Shown here piece after piece: positions 7,726-16,750 of a stretch of 50,350 nucleotides of DNA. Both the position numbers and the translations under genes were made by a program. Below the pieces are notes generated by a model, which worked only from the letters and a program-made list of their open reading frames with translations, searched no databases and had not been told where the DNA came from. Source of the DNA: Acidithiobacillus ferrivorans (lineage in GTDB: Bacteria; Pseudomonadota; Gammaproteobacteria; Acidithiobacillales; Acidithiobacillaceae); NCBI GenBank assembly GCA_018853935.1, contig JAAOMR010000125.1, positions 1 through 50,350 on the forward strand, read 5' to 3'. Within the stretch, counting starts at the first letter, position 1, and every line of letters begins with the position of its first letter.

Positions 7726-9423
7726 TTGAAACTGCGGATACGGCGGGCGCATGTCGAGGCGATGGTGCAGAAGTTCCCGCATCTGGAGAGCTTGCGGGAG
7801 CAGCTTCGTTTCGGGGAGGTAGTTGAATTGCCTTTTCAGCAATTGGCGCAATATGAGCTGGGTTTCCTCGCCACGTTGTATCAGGCAGCGGGACCGGAGT
7901 TGCAGGCACAGTCCGCCATATTGTTTGCTCTGCAAAAAGCCAGGCAGGCTAATGATCTGCGTTTCGGACCTGAGGATGATCTCGAACGGTTATTACCAGC
8001 GCTGGCCGGCCTGCTGATTGAAGATGCTATCCGGGGCTGGCTGTTCAGTATCAATGTGGATGGTAAAGCCCTGGCTTATGTCGTCACCAGACTGGATTAT
8101 GTGGCGCCGGGAAATGACGAAACCGGCAAGATCGTCATAGAACTAAAAGCGAACGCCAAGGGCGTTGTTGCAAGCCTGGCCATTCGTATTTCTGCGGGTG
8201 ATATGGCAAATCGTTCAGTAAGGGAAATTCTCACTACAAAGGGATTTCTGAAAGAAACTCCGGAGCTGATTGCTGCCTACGATGAAGAAGTCTCCCGTTA
8301 TTTCGACTGGCGGGGACATTATGGCGCACAGTATTCGGCGCTCGGGGTCGGCTTCTATGCCGAAGATCCCAGCGCGACACATCGGGATACCGACTGGTCA
8401 CGAAAAGACGTGATCATTTTGTCGGCGGGAGAGGGCAGGGCGCGTCTGGTCAATGATGAAGGCATTCTGACCAGCAGAGTCACAACACTGGAAGTGACCG
8501 GGGATATTCTCGGCCCCTATTTGCGCAAAGCGGCAAAAAGCAATCGCTATGGCGCCGAAGAAGAGATGGGGCAATTCCAGTCTGTTATCGAGAATGATTT
8601 GTTCACGAAAATCCCCGTGCATCCCTATTTATTCATGTTTCATCTGGAGCTTCATCATTATCTCTGGGTGCATGCCAGCGATCTTGCGCCTTACGCTTAC
8701 CAGCCCACATTAAAGCAAAAGCTGATTTTACCCGCTGAACAGATGGATCTGATTGACATTTTGACCGCCGAGATGGACGTGCTGATGGATGATGTCATCA
8801 CCGGAAAATCCGGTGGTACCACGGTGCTCTGCGCCGGACCCGCCGGGGTGGGGAAAACCCTGACTGCCGAGGTGTATTCGGAAATCATTCAGCGACCGTT
8901 GTATCGGGTGCATTCAGGTCAGCTGGGATTGAATGTGGCCAGTATGGAGACCGCGCTGAAAGAGATACTGACCCGCGCTCAACGCTGGGGCGCCGTGATG
9001 CTGATTGATGAAGCGGATGTCTATATCAAGCGCCGGGACGACAATATGACGATGAATGCGGTGGTGGGCGTCTTTCTGCGGGTGCTGGAGTATTTTAATG
9101 GTTTGTTATTTTTGACCACGAATCGGGTGGATGACATAGATGAAGCCATTGTCTCCCGTTGTATTGCCTTGATTAAATACAATCCCCCCGATGCCAATGG
9201 ACGCCGGCAAATCTGGCAGGTGATGTGCAATCAGTTTTGTCTCGATATCTCCACGTCGGCCATTGACGAATTGGTGAATATTTTTCCGGCGGCCACCGGC
9301 AGGGATATTAAAGGACTGGCCAAACTGGTAGCTAAATTCTGTAAACAAAAACAGGTGCTGCCGACCATCGAGGTCTTTAAACGTTGTTCGGTATTTCGCG
9401 GGCTGGAACCAGCTGCCGCGTGA
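7726..9423 (+). CDS. AAA+ ATPase, nif-associated (565 aa)
   Basis: The C-terminal half is an AAA+ domain: Walker A GPAGVGKT at 371-378, Walker B VMLIDEAD at 424-431, sensor-1 Asn467 in TTNRVDD and an arginine-finger candidate Arg479 in SRC. The N-terminal 340 residues match no family I can name and probably select the client. The start is TTG at 7726, supported by AAGGAGAG at the right distance and no in-frame ATG nearby. It leads an operon with a small unknown protein and a Rieske ferredoxin and has its own sigma-54 promoter, so it is likely expressed with the nif genes. Members of this class remodel or activate protein complexes; the target is unknown. Confidence 0.85.
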   Translation: MKLRIRRAHVEAMVQKFPHLESLREQLRFGEVVELPFQQLAQYELGFLATLYQAAGPELQAQSAILFALQKARQANDLRFGPEDDLERLLPALAGLLIEDAIRGWLFSINVDGKALAYVVTRLDYVAPGNDETGKIVIELKANAKGVVASLAIRISAGDMANRSVREILTTKGFLKETPELIAAYDEEVSRYFDWRGHYGAQYSALGVGFYAEDPSATHRDTDWSRKDVIILSAGEGRARLVNDEGILTSRVTTLEVTGDILGPYLRKAAKSNRYGAEEEMGQFQSVIENDLFTKIPVHPYLFMFHLELHHYLWVHASDLAPYAYQPTLKQKLILPAEQMDLIDILTAEMDVLMDDVITGKSGGTTVLCAGPAGVGKTLTAEVYSEIIQRPLYRVHSGQLGLNVASMETALKEILTRAQRWGAVMLIDEADVYIKRRDDNMTMNAVVGVFLRVLEYFNGLLFLTTNRVDDIDEAIVSRCIALIKYNPPDANGRRQIWQVMCNQFCLDISTSAIDELVNIFPAATGRDIKGLAKLVAKFCKQKQVLPTIEVFKRCSVFRGLEPAAA

Positions 9424-9466
9424 CCTTTGTGATATAAGTTTTTTAATGCAATAGGGAGAAATGAAT

Positions 9467-9781
9467 ATGCGTACAGTCATTACCCTGGCAGGTCAGGATG
9501 TGGGCTTGGTGAGTGCAAATGATATGGCCCTGGCGATACAGGCAGCTGAGGAAGTTTTCGCGCAACACGGGGTTGATCCTATGACTTGTGAAGTGGCTAA
9601 TCAGAAGCAGTATAGTGATGCGGAAATTACCATGGATGAAGCATTATTGTGCACTATATGGGAAGAAGCCAATTATGCCGCCTGGCACAAAGCCACCATT
9701 GGCTGGATGAGTCGGGATATTGACCTTTACATGCTGGTGCGAAGCGCTGCGGCGGATGACATGGATGTCCTATCAGCATAA
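9467..9781 (+). CDS. Hypothetical protein between AAA+ ATPase and Rieske ferredoxin (104 aa)
   Basis: A 104-residue acidic, soluble protein with no recognisable motif; Cys residues occur singly (DPMTCEV, ALLCTIW). The start ATG at 9467 is preferred over 9461 because AGGGAG sits eight bases before it but only two before the other. It lies 43 bp after the AAA+ gene and 37 bp before the Rieske gene, in the same operon, so it is probably a partner of one of them. Confidence 0.7.
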   Translation: MRTVITLAGQDVGLVSANDMALAIQAAEEVFAQHGVDPMTCEVANQKQYSDAEITMDEALLCTIWEEANYAAWHKATIGWMSRDIDLYMLVRSAAADDMDVLSA

Positions 9782-9818
9782 TATTTTATGATTTTCCGGA
9801 TTAAAAAGGAGTTTCACC

Positions 9819-10148
9819 ATGTTTGGTAAAGCCTGTGATTTTAACGAGCTGCGACAAGGAAAATATGAAGTGGCGGTGGTTAACCGGATACTGCTCATGA
9901 TTGTGTGGCCCAGCCGGGGAGACCCCCGGGCCTTTCACGGAATGTGTCCCCACGCCAATGAACCACTGGCTGATGCCCGCTTCGATGGAGAGACTCTGAC
10001 TTGTGCCCATCATGACTGGGCATTCAGCGGTGAAACCGGCGCGTGCATCAAGGGCCAGCCCTGCACCCTCAGGGAGTTTCCGCTGAAGATTGAAAATAAC
10101 GAAGTATTAGTGGATACCGGTGATTTTGCACCTCATGGACCCCGCTAA
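9819..10148 (+). CDS. Rieske [2Fe-2S] ferredoxin
   Basis: The 109-residue protein has both halves of the Rieske motif: C-P-H in GMCPHANEPL and C-x2-H in LTCAHHDWAF, separated by the usual loop. There is no signal peptide or membrane anchor, so it is a soluble cytoplasmic Rieske ferredoxin of the kind used with oxygenases or as an electron carrier. Ribosome site AAAGGAG precedes the ATG by eight bases. It is the last gene of the AAA+ operon and stops 25 bp from a convergent gene. Confidence 0.93.
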   Translation: MFGKACDFNELRQGKYEVAVVNRILLMIVWPSRGDPRAFHGMCPHANEPLADARFDGETLTCAHHDWAFSGETGACIKGQPCTLREFPLKIENNEVLVDTGDFAPHGPR

Positions 10149-10173
10149 AGTCATTGGCAAATATGGATCCGCA

Positions 10174-10407
10174 CTAAAACCCGTCTCTCTTGCTTCCCCA
10201 GGGATGAGAGCCGGGAACCACTTCCGCTTTGATTCCGGCTTTTTCAACATCGGTGAGGGTTTTATAGAGGGTCGCTTCATGGGCTAATATGCTGCCCTGC
10301 ATTACAGCGACATAACGTGCCGGCAGATCGACATCACAAATGTAACCGCCTCCTGGGTCCTCAACGCTGCGTAAATTGCCATCCCAATCCATGAAAAAGC
10401 CACTCAT
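10174..10407 (-). CDS. Hypothetical protein ending the nifUSV operon (77 aa)
   Basis: A 77-residue protein beginning MSGFFMDWDGNL with GAGGATGG as ribosome site. It contains one Cys (GGYICDVDLP) and a conserved-looking C-terminal end rich in Gly, Ser and Pro (VVPGSHPWGSKRDGF). It lies 59 bp after the FmdB-type gene on the same strand and is the last gene of the operon that starts with iscA-nifU. I do not recognise the family. Confidence 0.7.
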   Translation of the reverse strand: MSGFFMDWDGNLRSVEDPGGGYICDVDLPARYVAVMQGSILAHEATLYKTLTDVEKAGIKAEVVPGSHPWGSKRDGF

Positions 10408-10466
10408 GATCCATCCTCGCTGGTGTTGTTCAAAAAGTCGGTGGGGGTGAAACGATGCCTGTCGAG

Positions 10467-10697
10467 TCAGCGCAATTTGCGCTCGGCGGGCGAAAAATTG
10501 CTCAAGTGCCCCTCTTTTGCCGCTTGCGCACGACCACGCGCCATCAGTCCAGCACTGCGACCAGGTGCGGCCACCCGCGAAAGCTGTTTTTCCAGGTGTT
10601 GGCTGCCGCATTGCGGGCAGTTTGGGATATTTGAGCCCATGACCAGTAATTCAAAGTCGGCGTCGCAATCGCAACAATGGTAATCGAAGATAGGCAT
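10467..10697 (-). CDS. FmdB-type zinc-ribbon protein (76 aa)
   Basis: The protein starts MPIFDYHCCDCDADFELL and has a second knuckle NCPQCGS, the CxxC...CxxC zinc ribbon of FmdB-family small regulatory or scaffold proteins. The remainder is basic (GLMARGRAQAAKEG). Family function is poorly known. It follows the rhodanese-ankyrin gene by 68 bp, and a CAAAGGAAC stretch stands before its ATG. Confidence 0.85.
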   Translation of the reverse strand: MPIFDYHCCDCDADFELLVMGSNIPNCPQCGSQHLEKQLSRVAAPGRSAGLMARGRAQAAKEGHLSNFSPAERKLR

Positions 10698-10765
10698 TAT
10701 TGTTCCTTTGTCAGGTTATGGCCAAAACGGCATCTGTTATCCGGTGTAGCAATAATGATGCCTGT

Positions 10766-11548
10766 TCAGGTGGCGGCTTTTATCCGCCTCGGTGTTTCGC
10801 GCAACATATTCAGACATTCCAGATTGGCGACCATATCCAGTGCAGTGAAGTCATCGAGCGAAAGGAGGCTCCGGTCCGCACCGAATGCCAGCAAACGCTC
10901 CACTACCGCCGTCTTGCCAGCGGATGCGGCATACATCAGGCAAGTGGCGCCGTTGTCATTCTGGTGGTTGAGGTGGGCGCCAACCGCCACCAGCAGGTCC
11001 AGGGTGTCCAGATTTTCACTGACACAAGCGAACCAGAGGGCCTGATTGCCATCGTTGTTGCGCTGGTGCGGGTCGGCACCGGCGGCGAGCAGTTCAGCCA
11101 CCGGTTCAGGATCGCCTTCGCCGGCAGCGCGCATCAAGGGCGTCACGCCGTCGCGGGTACGCGCGTGGATGTCTGCGGCGGGAAACCCCTGCGCCGTCAG
11201 CCAGCATTGCAGAGCCTCGGTGAGCTGCCGATTTGCGGGCGCATGCACCTGACGCCAGGCTTCGTAACCACCATCCAGACTGTACACCTCTGCAAAACCA
11301 AAATCGGCAAAGAACTGGGCACGCATCTGGCTGGCGTTGCCATGGTAGCAATAGATCAGCACCGGACGATCTTTGGCCACGTTCAGTACATAGTCATCGG
11401 CGTTGTAATCGCCCAGGAGAGAAGCTCCGACAATATGGCCGGCTTGAAAGTCTCTGGGGTGACGACAATCCAGCAGCACGGTGTCCTGCTTGTACAGGAG
11501 TTCGCGGGCCTTATGCACATCAATACGCTGAAAGGAGCGGGTGTTCAT
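10766..11548 (-). CDS. Rhodanese-ankyrin repeat fusion protein (260 aa)
   Basis: Residues 1 to about 105 form a single rhodanese domain with the active-site loop CYHGNAS, like GlpE, so it should carry a persulphide sulphur on that cysteine. Residues about 130-260 hold three ankyrin repeats (DGVTPLMRAAGEGD, DGNQALWFACVSEN, NGATCLMYAASAGK). The start at MNTRSFQR is chosen because GGAG lies eight bases before it; the frame extends 13 codons further up. It overlaps the end of the SagB gene by 29 bp. Position beside nifS, nifU, cysE and iscA suggests a sulphur relay for Fe-S cluster assembly, with the ankyrin part docking a partner; this is inference. Confidence 0.9.
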   Translation of the reverse strand: MNTRSFQRIDVHKARELLYKQDTVLLDCRHPRDFQAGHIVGASLLGDYNADDYVLNVAKDRPVLIYCYHGNASQMRAQFFADFGFAEVYSLDGGYEAWRQVHAPANRQLTEALQCWLTAQGFPAADIHARTRDGVTPLMRAAGEGDPEPVAELLAAGADPHQRNNDGNQALWFACVSENLDTLDLLVAVGAHLNHQNDNGATCLMYAASAGKTAVVERLLAFGADRSLLSLDDFTALDMVANLECLNMLRETPRRIKAAT

Positions 11549-13160
11549 GCGTTTTCTCCGGTGTGAGTGTGAGTTCCCGGTGGGCATAGGGCGGGAGGGT
11601 GCTAATCCGTGTATCCGTCAGGGCATGACCCACGGTGAAATGGTAGAGGGATTGCAGGGTGTGGTCCCTGATCCCCAATGTTTCATGCACGGCGTCATCA
11701 AAAAAACAGCCGATACCGGTGCCGTTCAGGCCCAGTGCCTCCGCCTCCAGATACAATATCTGGCCTAATAATCCGGCTTCCTGATAGAGCAAACGGTAAT
11801 GCCAGGCGCCGCTCTGCAGGGGGTCGGCATACTCCGCGAGAAAGACCACGGCAAAGCAGCTATCGGCGGCAATGGCCTGATGACAGGAGAGGGTCCGGGC
11901 AATGCTGCGCACGTCGCCGTCATAGAGCCGTCGCAGAGGCAGATGGGCGGGCGCCCCGGCCACTGTTTGCCAGGAGAAATCCGGATTAAGGGCCGTGCGT
12001 AGCACTGTTTCACCCCCTGTTGTGCGGGGCAGGGCATAGAGGCCACTGCTCAGACCTTCGACGCGATGCACGAACAGTATCGGATGGATGCGCGGGGTGA
12101 AGGGCCAGACATCCCAGGGCAGGGCGGAACGGGGCAGCAACGTATCCAGGAGGGTAAAGAAATCGTCAGTCGCCATGACCGTCTTCGGGTCGAAGCGCTG
12201 GGCGCTGCGCCGACGGCGGATCAGGGTGCTGGCAGCGGTATGCCCCGATTTTTTGCGGGCTGGCCATGGATCAGGCGGAAGCGGGTCGGGAGTGCGTAGC
12301 GGCATCCTGCTGGCGCTGGTCGTTTCGGCGATGACCGGCCACTGATACAGGGGGTGGGGATCCAGGCAGTTGGCCTGACCCCGCCATTGCCCCGGCAGCG
12401 CAGCGGGACTAGTGCTGGCGGAAAACATGGTATCGGCTGGGAGGATTTCGAGCAGCAGCTCCGCATCCTCGCCTTCGGCATGCGCGAAATCGCTGGAACG
12501 ATCCAGGCCGAGGAGGCTGCGCAGTCGGGCATCGTCCACATCCCCGCGCAAGCGAAGGTGCCAGCCCAGGGTGCCCGCAGCATAGCGCAGGGCACCCAGC
12601 GCATGGCCAATATCCAGTTGGCAATATCGTAGTGCCCGTTCGCCGTATTTCCAGGCTTCGCGCCACGCTATGGAAGTCAGCGCGATATACACCCCTGAGC
12701 CGTACTGTTCGGCATCGGGATACCAGCGCTGTTCTAACAAATGATCCCGACTCAAATAGTGGTAGAGTCCATCACTGATGCCCTGCACCCCGAAGGCGAG
12801 AAGATAGGCCTCGGTGGGATGCAGGTTGCCGCTGGACGGGTTGCAGCGCAACGCCCAGCGATCCGGGCCGTATTCCTTCCAGGCTGCCAGCCCGAGGGAA
12901 AGCTCCAGAAACTGAGCGACCGCCTGGAGAGTGACGGGTTGGGGCGTGGCGGCGGACAGCCCGGCGAAGGTGACGGCAGTTTCGTCCGTCAGCAACGGCA
13001 AGATGCGCTGCGGGCTTCCGGTGAACGCGCGGAAGGGGTTGGGTTGTGCATCCCAGTCCAGCGCTTCCGGCCCGGCGGCATAGCGATTCAGGTGATGCTT
13101 GGAACGTTCATGGTAGGCCATCACCACTTGCAGCGCTTCGCTGTTGTTGCTTGTCGTCAT
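11520..13160 (-). CDS. SagB/ThcOx-family nitroreductase-like dehydrogenase, tandem domains
   Basis: The 546-residue protein has two nitroreductase-fold halves. The first contains PSSGNLHPTEAYL and the second contains RRSAQRFD and LYQEAGLLGQILYL, the usual SagB/ThcOx landmarks around the FMN site. SagB enzymes oxidise thiazolines or oxazolines in peptide natural products, but no cyclodehydratase or precursor gene is present here, and solitary SagB-like genes occur in several genomes. The start at MTTSNNSEAL is provisional: no strong ribosome site is seen and ATG at 13199 is also possible. It sits between nifW and the rhodanese-ankyrin gene. A redox role in nitrogenase assembly is inferred only from context. 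Confidence 0.8.
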   Translation of the reverse strand: MTTSNNSEALQVVMAYHERSKHHLNRYAAGPEALDWDAQPNPFRAFTGSPQRILPLLTDETAVTFAGLSAATPQPVTLQAVAQFLELSLGLAAWKEYGPDRWALRCNPSSGNLHPTEAYLLAFGVQGISDGLYHYLSRDHLLEQRWYPDAEQYGSGVYIALTSIAWREAWKYGERALRYCQLDIGHALGALRYAAGTLGWHLRLRGDVDDARLRSLLGLDRSSDFAHAEGEDAELLLEILPADTMFSASTSPAALPGQWRGQANCLDPHPLYQWPVIAETTSASRMPLRTPDPLPPDPWPARKKSGHTAASTLIRRRRSAQRFDPKTVMATDDFFTLLDTLLPRSALPWDVWPFTPRIHPILFVHRVEGLSSGLYALPRTTGGETVLRTALNPDFSWQTVAGAPAHLPLRRLYDGDVRSIARTLSCHQAIAADSCFAVVFLAEYADPLQSGAWHYRLLYQEAGLLGQILYLEAEALGLNGTGIGCFFDDAVHETLGIRDHTLQSLYHFTVGHALTDTRISTLPPYAHRELTLTPEKTHEHPLLSAY

Positions 13161-13224
13161 GATCTGCGCCGTTCCGTTAGTCAGCCTTGCTCGTGGCATT
13201 GTATTGCGGCGCGGCAAGCACCTG

Positions 13225-13557
13225 TCAACATTCTTTCGGCGCGCTGACCGCCACCTTTTCCAGAGAGACATGACTGACACCCATGGCCTGATGAAAGACT
13301 TTGAACACCTTTTCGGAGACTGCGTCAGATACCACAAAATCCTGATACGACTGGCTGAGTAATTTCACATAAAGCGCGTGCAACGCCTGATCATCCAGGG
13401 CATCGGTATTCCCCTCTCTTTTCAGGTAGTCATGAAAACGTTTGAGGATATGCAGACGATTAATATGGACCACCGTCTCATCATAGTCGATGTTCAGAAA
13501 CTTCAGGAAATCCTCAGCGGAGGACAAACTCGCCAGTGTTTTACGTAGATCACTCAT
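13225..13557 (-). CDS. nifW: NifW nitrogenase-stabilising protein
   Basis: The 110-residue product matches NifW, including the diagnostic block DETVVHINRLHILKRFHDYL near residues 26-45. NifW binds the MoFe protein and protects it, notably from oxygen. It lies 4 bp after cysE in the nifUSV operon. Length is normal. Confidence 0.95.
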   Translation of the reverse strand: MSDLRKTLASLSSAEDFLKFLNIDYDETVVHINRLHILKRFHDYLKREGNTDALDDQALHALYVKLLSQSYQDFVVSDAVSEKVFKVFHQAMGVSHVSLEKVAVSAPKEC

Positions 13558-13561
13558 AGTG

Positions 13562-14386
13562 TCATCCTTGGAATTCGTCAGAGGGGAGGGGAGCTAAAGC
13601 TGCTGGATTGCTGTTTGGCCCACACAGGCTGGAATCGGAATCAGGACAGTTATTGCAGTCTTTTTCCGTCAGTTGCACGGCACGGCCGCTGGACTGGGCC
13701 TGCAATTCCAGTTGAGAAATCCGTTCCATCAGGCACTGAATGGCTTTGCCCACCGGGTCCGGCATGAGATGGTGATCCAGATCAATACCGTGGGTGGCGA
13801 TACGGCGCCGTTCTGCTGGCAGCACGACGCGGCCAGGGATGCCAACCACGGTCATGCCCGCCGCCACATCGTTAATGACCACTGCATTGGCACCCACCTG
13901 ACTGTCATGACCGATGGTGACGGGCCCGATGATTTTCGCGCCCGCCCCCACCATGACCCGATCCTGCAATGTCGGGTGGCGTTTGCCCGGATTCCAGCTT
14001 GTGCCCCCCAGAGTCACCCCGTGGTACAGGGTACAATCGTCACCAATTTCTGCCGTTTCGCCAATCACCACACCCATGCCGTGGTCGATAAAGAAGCGGC
14101 GCCCGATCTGTGCCCCCGGATGGATATCGATGCCGGTCGAGAAGCGCGCCGTGGCGCTCAACACGCGGGCCGGATATCGCCAACCCCACTGCCACCAGCG
14201 ATGTGCGAGGCGATATGCCAGCAACGCATGTACCCCAGGGTAGGTGGTGAGGATTTCCAACGTATGGCGAGCAGCCGGATCGCGTTCGAAAACACAGTGA
14301 ATATCGTCGCGCAGGTTGTGCCACAGACCGGACTTGCGGGGTTGTTCTTTGTCGAGCAGGGTAGCAGCCACGGGCGTGTCCTCCAT
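13562..14386 (-). CDS. cysE: Serine O-acetyltransferase (nif-linked CysE)
   Basis: This 274-residue enzyme has the left-handed beta-helix hexapeptide repeats of CysE ([39 protein letters not shown]) with the catalytic His in FIDHGMG. It makes O-acetylserine for cysteine synthesis, feeding the sulphur donor of NifS. A C-terminal tail of about 45 residues holds four cysteines ([13 protein letters not shown]), unusual for housekeeping CysE. The start abuts the nifV stop directly. nif-linked cysE copies are known in Azotobacter and others. Confidence 0.93.
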   Translation of the reverse strand: MEDTPVAATLLDKEQPRKSGLWHNLRDDIHCVFERDPAARHTLEILTTYPGVHALLAYRLAHRWWQWGWRYPARVLSATARFSTGIDIHPGAQIGRRFFIDHGMGVVIGETAEIGDDCTLYHGVTLGGTSWNPGKRHPTLQDRVMVGAGAKIIGPVTIGHDSQVGANAVVINDVAAGMTVVGIPGRVVLPAERRRIATHGIDLDHHLMPDPVGKAIQCLMERISQLELQAQSSGRAVQLTEKDCNNCPDSDSSLCGPNSNPAALAPLPSDEFQG

Positions 14387-15547
14387 TCAGGAATGAGCGC
14401 GCAGGGACTCCACGCTCTCCAGAAGAAAGCGATGCAGGTCCTCTACGGGCGGTGGTGCCTTGTGCTGAAGCACATAGACGCGAATCTGTTTGAGGATGCT
14501 TTGCGCCTGTAATTCGGTGATGACGCTACCCAGTTCGGCATAAGCCCGCACGATGGACCTGGTTCCGGAATGCTTGCCCAGCACCATATGGTGCTGGCGT
14601 CCTAGTTCCTCGGGGTCGAAGCTCTGGTAGTTGCGGGGATTTTTGAGTAATCCATCGACGTGAATACCCGACTCGTGATGGAAAATGGCATCACCGACGA
14701 TGCTTTTTCCGGCGGGTACCGGTCGCGCGGAGGCCTGCGCCACCAGTTGCGAAATCGCCTTGAACTGGCGTACTTCAATACCGGTCTCGAAGCCGTGCAA
14801 ATGGTGCAGACACATCACCACTTCCTCCAGCGCGGCGTTGCCAGCGCGCTCGCCCAGACCATTCACCGTCGTGTTCACATGGGTGGCACCAAAACGCAGG
14901 GCAGCGATGGAATTGGCAGTGGCCAGGCCCAGATCATTGTGGGCATGGATTTCAATTTCCATGTCCGTGGCCGCACGTAGGCGCCGCATGATATGCGCGG
15001 TGTTAAAGGGTTCCAGAATACCCAGGGTGTCGGCATAACGAAAACGGCGTGCCCCCGCGCGTTCTGCAACCTCCATGACCCGCAATACAAAGTCCAGGTG
15101 GGTCCGGGAGGCATCCTCGCCGCCCACCGCGACGTCCATGCCGCTGTCCAGCACCTGCTTCACCCGGCGGTCCACCTGCTGCAAGACCCACCGGCGGTCT
15201 TTGCCCAGCTTGCTGCGTATCTGGATGTCCGAAACCGGAACCGAGGCATTGACCATATCCACAGCACAACGCTTTGCCGCAGCGAGGTCCGTATCGTGCA
15301 TCCGGCACCAGACCACCAGGCGGGCGGTGAGGCCCATCCGAGTAATGCTGCGGATGGTTTCTTCCTCTTCGCTCCCCATGGCGGGGATGCCGATCTCCAG
15401 TTCCGGAATCCCGGCATTGGCCAGACTCTCGGCGATAGCCAGTTTTTCCTCGGGGCGGAAGGCCACCCCTGCGGTCTGTTCACCATCACGCAGAGTGGTG
15501 TCGTGAATTACCGCGATGCTGCGGGAGAGTGGATTAAGTTCATGCAT
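14387..15547 (-). CDS. nifV: NifV homocitrate synthase
   Basis: This 386-residue enzyme condenses acetyl-CoA with 2-oxoglutarate to homocitrate, the organic ligand of FeMo-co. It has the conserved start IHDTTLRDGEQTAGVAF, the metal-ligand segment EIHAHNDLGLATANS and GLGERAGNAALEEV, all hallmarks of the isopropylmalate/homocitrate synthase family. The start MHELNPLSRS is chosen because the upstream extension of the frame lies within nifS; it overlaps the nifS end by 8 bp. Confidence 0.96.
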   Translation of the reverse strand: MHELNPLSRSIAVIHDTTLRDGEQTAGVAFRPEEKLAIAESLANAGIPELEIGIPAMGSEEEETIRSITRMGLTARLVVWCRMHDTDLAAAKRCAVDMVNASVPVSDIQIRSKLGKDRRWVLQQVDRRVKQVLDSGMDVAVGGEDASRTHLDFVLRVMEVAERAGARRFRYADTLGILEPFNTAHIMRRLRAATDMEIEIHAHNDLGLATANSIAALRFGATHVNTTVNGLGERAGNAALEEVVMCLHHLHGFETGIEVRQFKAISQLVAQASARPVPAGKSIVGDAIFHHESGIHVDGLLKNPRNYQSFDPEELGRQHHMVLGKHSGTRSIVRAYAELGSVITELQAQSILKQIRVYVLQHKAPPPVEDLHRFLLESVESLRAHS

Positions 15548-16748
15548 ACACGGGTGCAAAGGCATTATCGGTGAGAATGGGGCCATTGGCACCCCAGTAG
15601 GGAGATAGACGTCGCAATTGCTCGATGATGGGCGGTGTCTGTGCAATCACCCAGTCCACTTCGGCCTCCGTGGTCTCCCTGGATAGAGAAAAACGGATGG
15701 TGCCGTGCGCTGCCGTGTAAGGGATATTCATCGCGCGCAGCACATGGGACGGCTCCAGCGACCCGGAGGTACAGGCGGAACCTGAGGAGGCAGCGATGCC
15801 GACCCGACTCAGGAGCATCAGGATGGCCTCGCCCTCAATATATTCAAACGAGATGCTGGCGGTATTGGGCAAACGGTGTTCCGGATCGCCATTGGCGAAG
15901 GCATAGGGCACCTGTGCCAGTATGCCAGTCTCCAGACGGTCCCTTAAAGCGCGCACCACGGTGTTTTCATACTCCATATGCTCCAGGGCCATGTCTGCCG
16001 CCAGCCCCAGGGCGATAATGCCGGTGGTGTTTTCTGTTCCGGCCCGGCGCCCGCGTTCCTGATGGCCGCCGCGCAGTAGCGGCCGATAGCGGGTGCCCCG
16101 GCGCACATAGAGCGCACCGACGCCTTTCGGGGCATGTAGCTTATGGCCCGAGAGGGAGAGCATATCGATAGCCGATTCCTGCATGTTCAGGGCAATTTTG
16201 CCCACCGCTTGCACGGCGTCCGTATGAAAGAGCGCACCTTTTTCCTTGGCCATCCGTGCCATGGTTTCGACGGGGAAGATCGTTCCCGTCTCATTGTTGG
16301 CATACATCATGGAGACGACGGCCACCTGCTCGCTGAGTGCTGCGGCATACGCCTCCATGGAGATGCGCCCAAGCCGGTCCACGGGAATGTAGTGGACTTT
16401 ATAGCCTTCATGACGTTCGAGATGATCACAGAGCGCCAGAATGGCCGGGTGTTCCACCACGCTGGTGATGATTTCCCGGCGGCTGGGTTGTATGGCCAGG
16501 GCCGAGAGGATGGCGGTGTTATCGGACTCCGTACCGCAAGAGGTAAAAATGATTTCCGAGTCGTGTTCTACCCCCAGCAGGGCCTGTACGGAGGCGCGCG
16601 CTTCTTCCAGACGTTTGCCCACATCGCCGCCGAAGCTGTGCATGGAGGAGGGGTTGCCGTAATACTCGCTGAAGTAGGGAAGAATGGTCTCCAGCACCCG
16701 GGGATCTACCCGGGTCGTGGCGTTATTGTCCATATAGGCGCTGCTCAT
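15540..16748 (-). CDS. nifS: NifS cysteine desulfurase
   Basis: The 402-residue PLP enzyme removes sulphur from cysteine for Fe-S cluster assembly on NifU. Seen: YMDNNATTRVDP at the N-terminus, the PLP lysine in SGHKLHAPKGVGAL, and the active cysteine in SGSACTSGSLEPSHVL. It begins two bases after the nifU stop. A second, more distant nifS copy is at 38039-39223. Confidence 0.97.
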   Translation of the reverse strand: MSSAYMDNNATTRVDPRVLETILPYFSEYYGNPSSMHSFGGDVGKRLEEARASVQALLGVEHDSEIIFTSCGTESDNTAILSALAIQPSRREIITSVVEHPAILALCDHLERHEGYKVHYIPVDRLGRISMEAYAAALSEQVAVVSMMYANNETGTIFPVETMARMAKEKGALFHTDAVQAVGKIALNMQESAIDMLSLSGHKLHAPKGVGALYVRRGTRYRPLLRGGHQERGRRAGTENTTGIIALGLAADMALEHMEYENTVVRALRDRLETGILAQVPYAFANGDPEHRLPNTASISFEYIEGEAILMLLSRVGIAASSGSACTSGSLEPSHVLRAMNIPYTAAHGTIRFSLSRETTEAEVDWVIAQTPPIIEQLRRLSPYWGANGPILTDNAFAPVYA

Positions 16749-16750
16749 GG

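Noticed and set aside
10700-11566. A 288-codon plus-strand open frame opposite the rhodanese-ankyrin gene
   Set aside because: The minus strand encodes an intact rhodanese loop and ankyrin repeats; the plus frame is a shadow.
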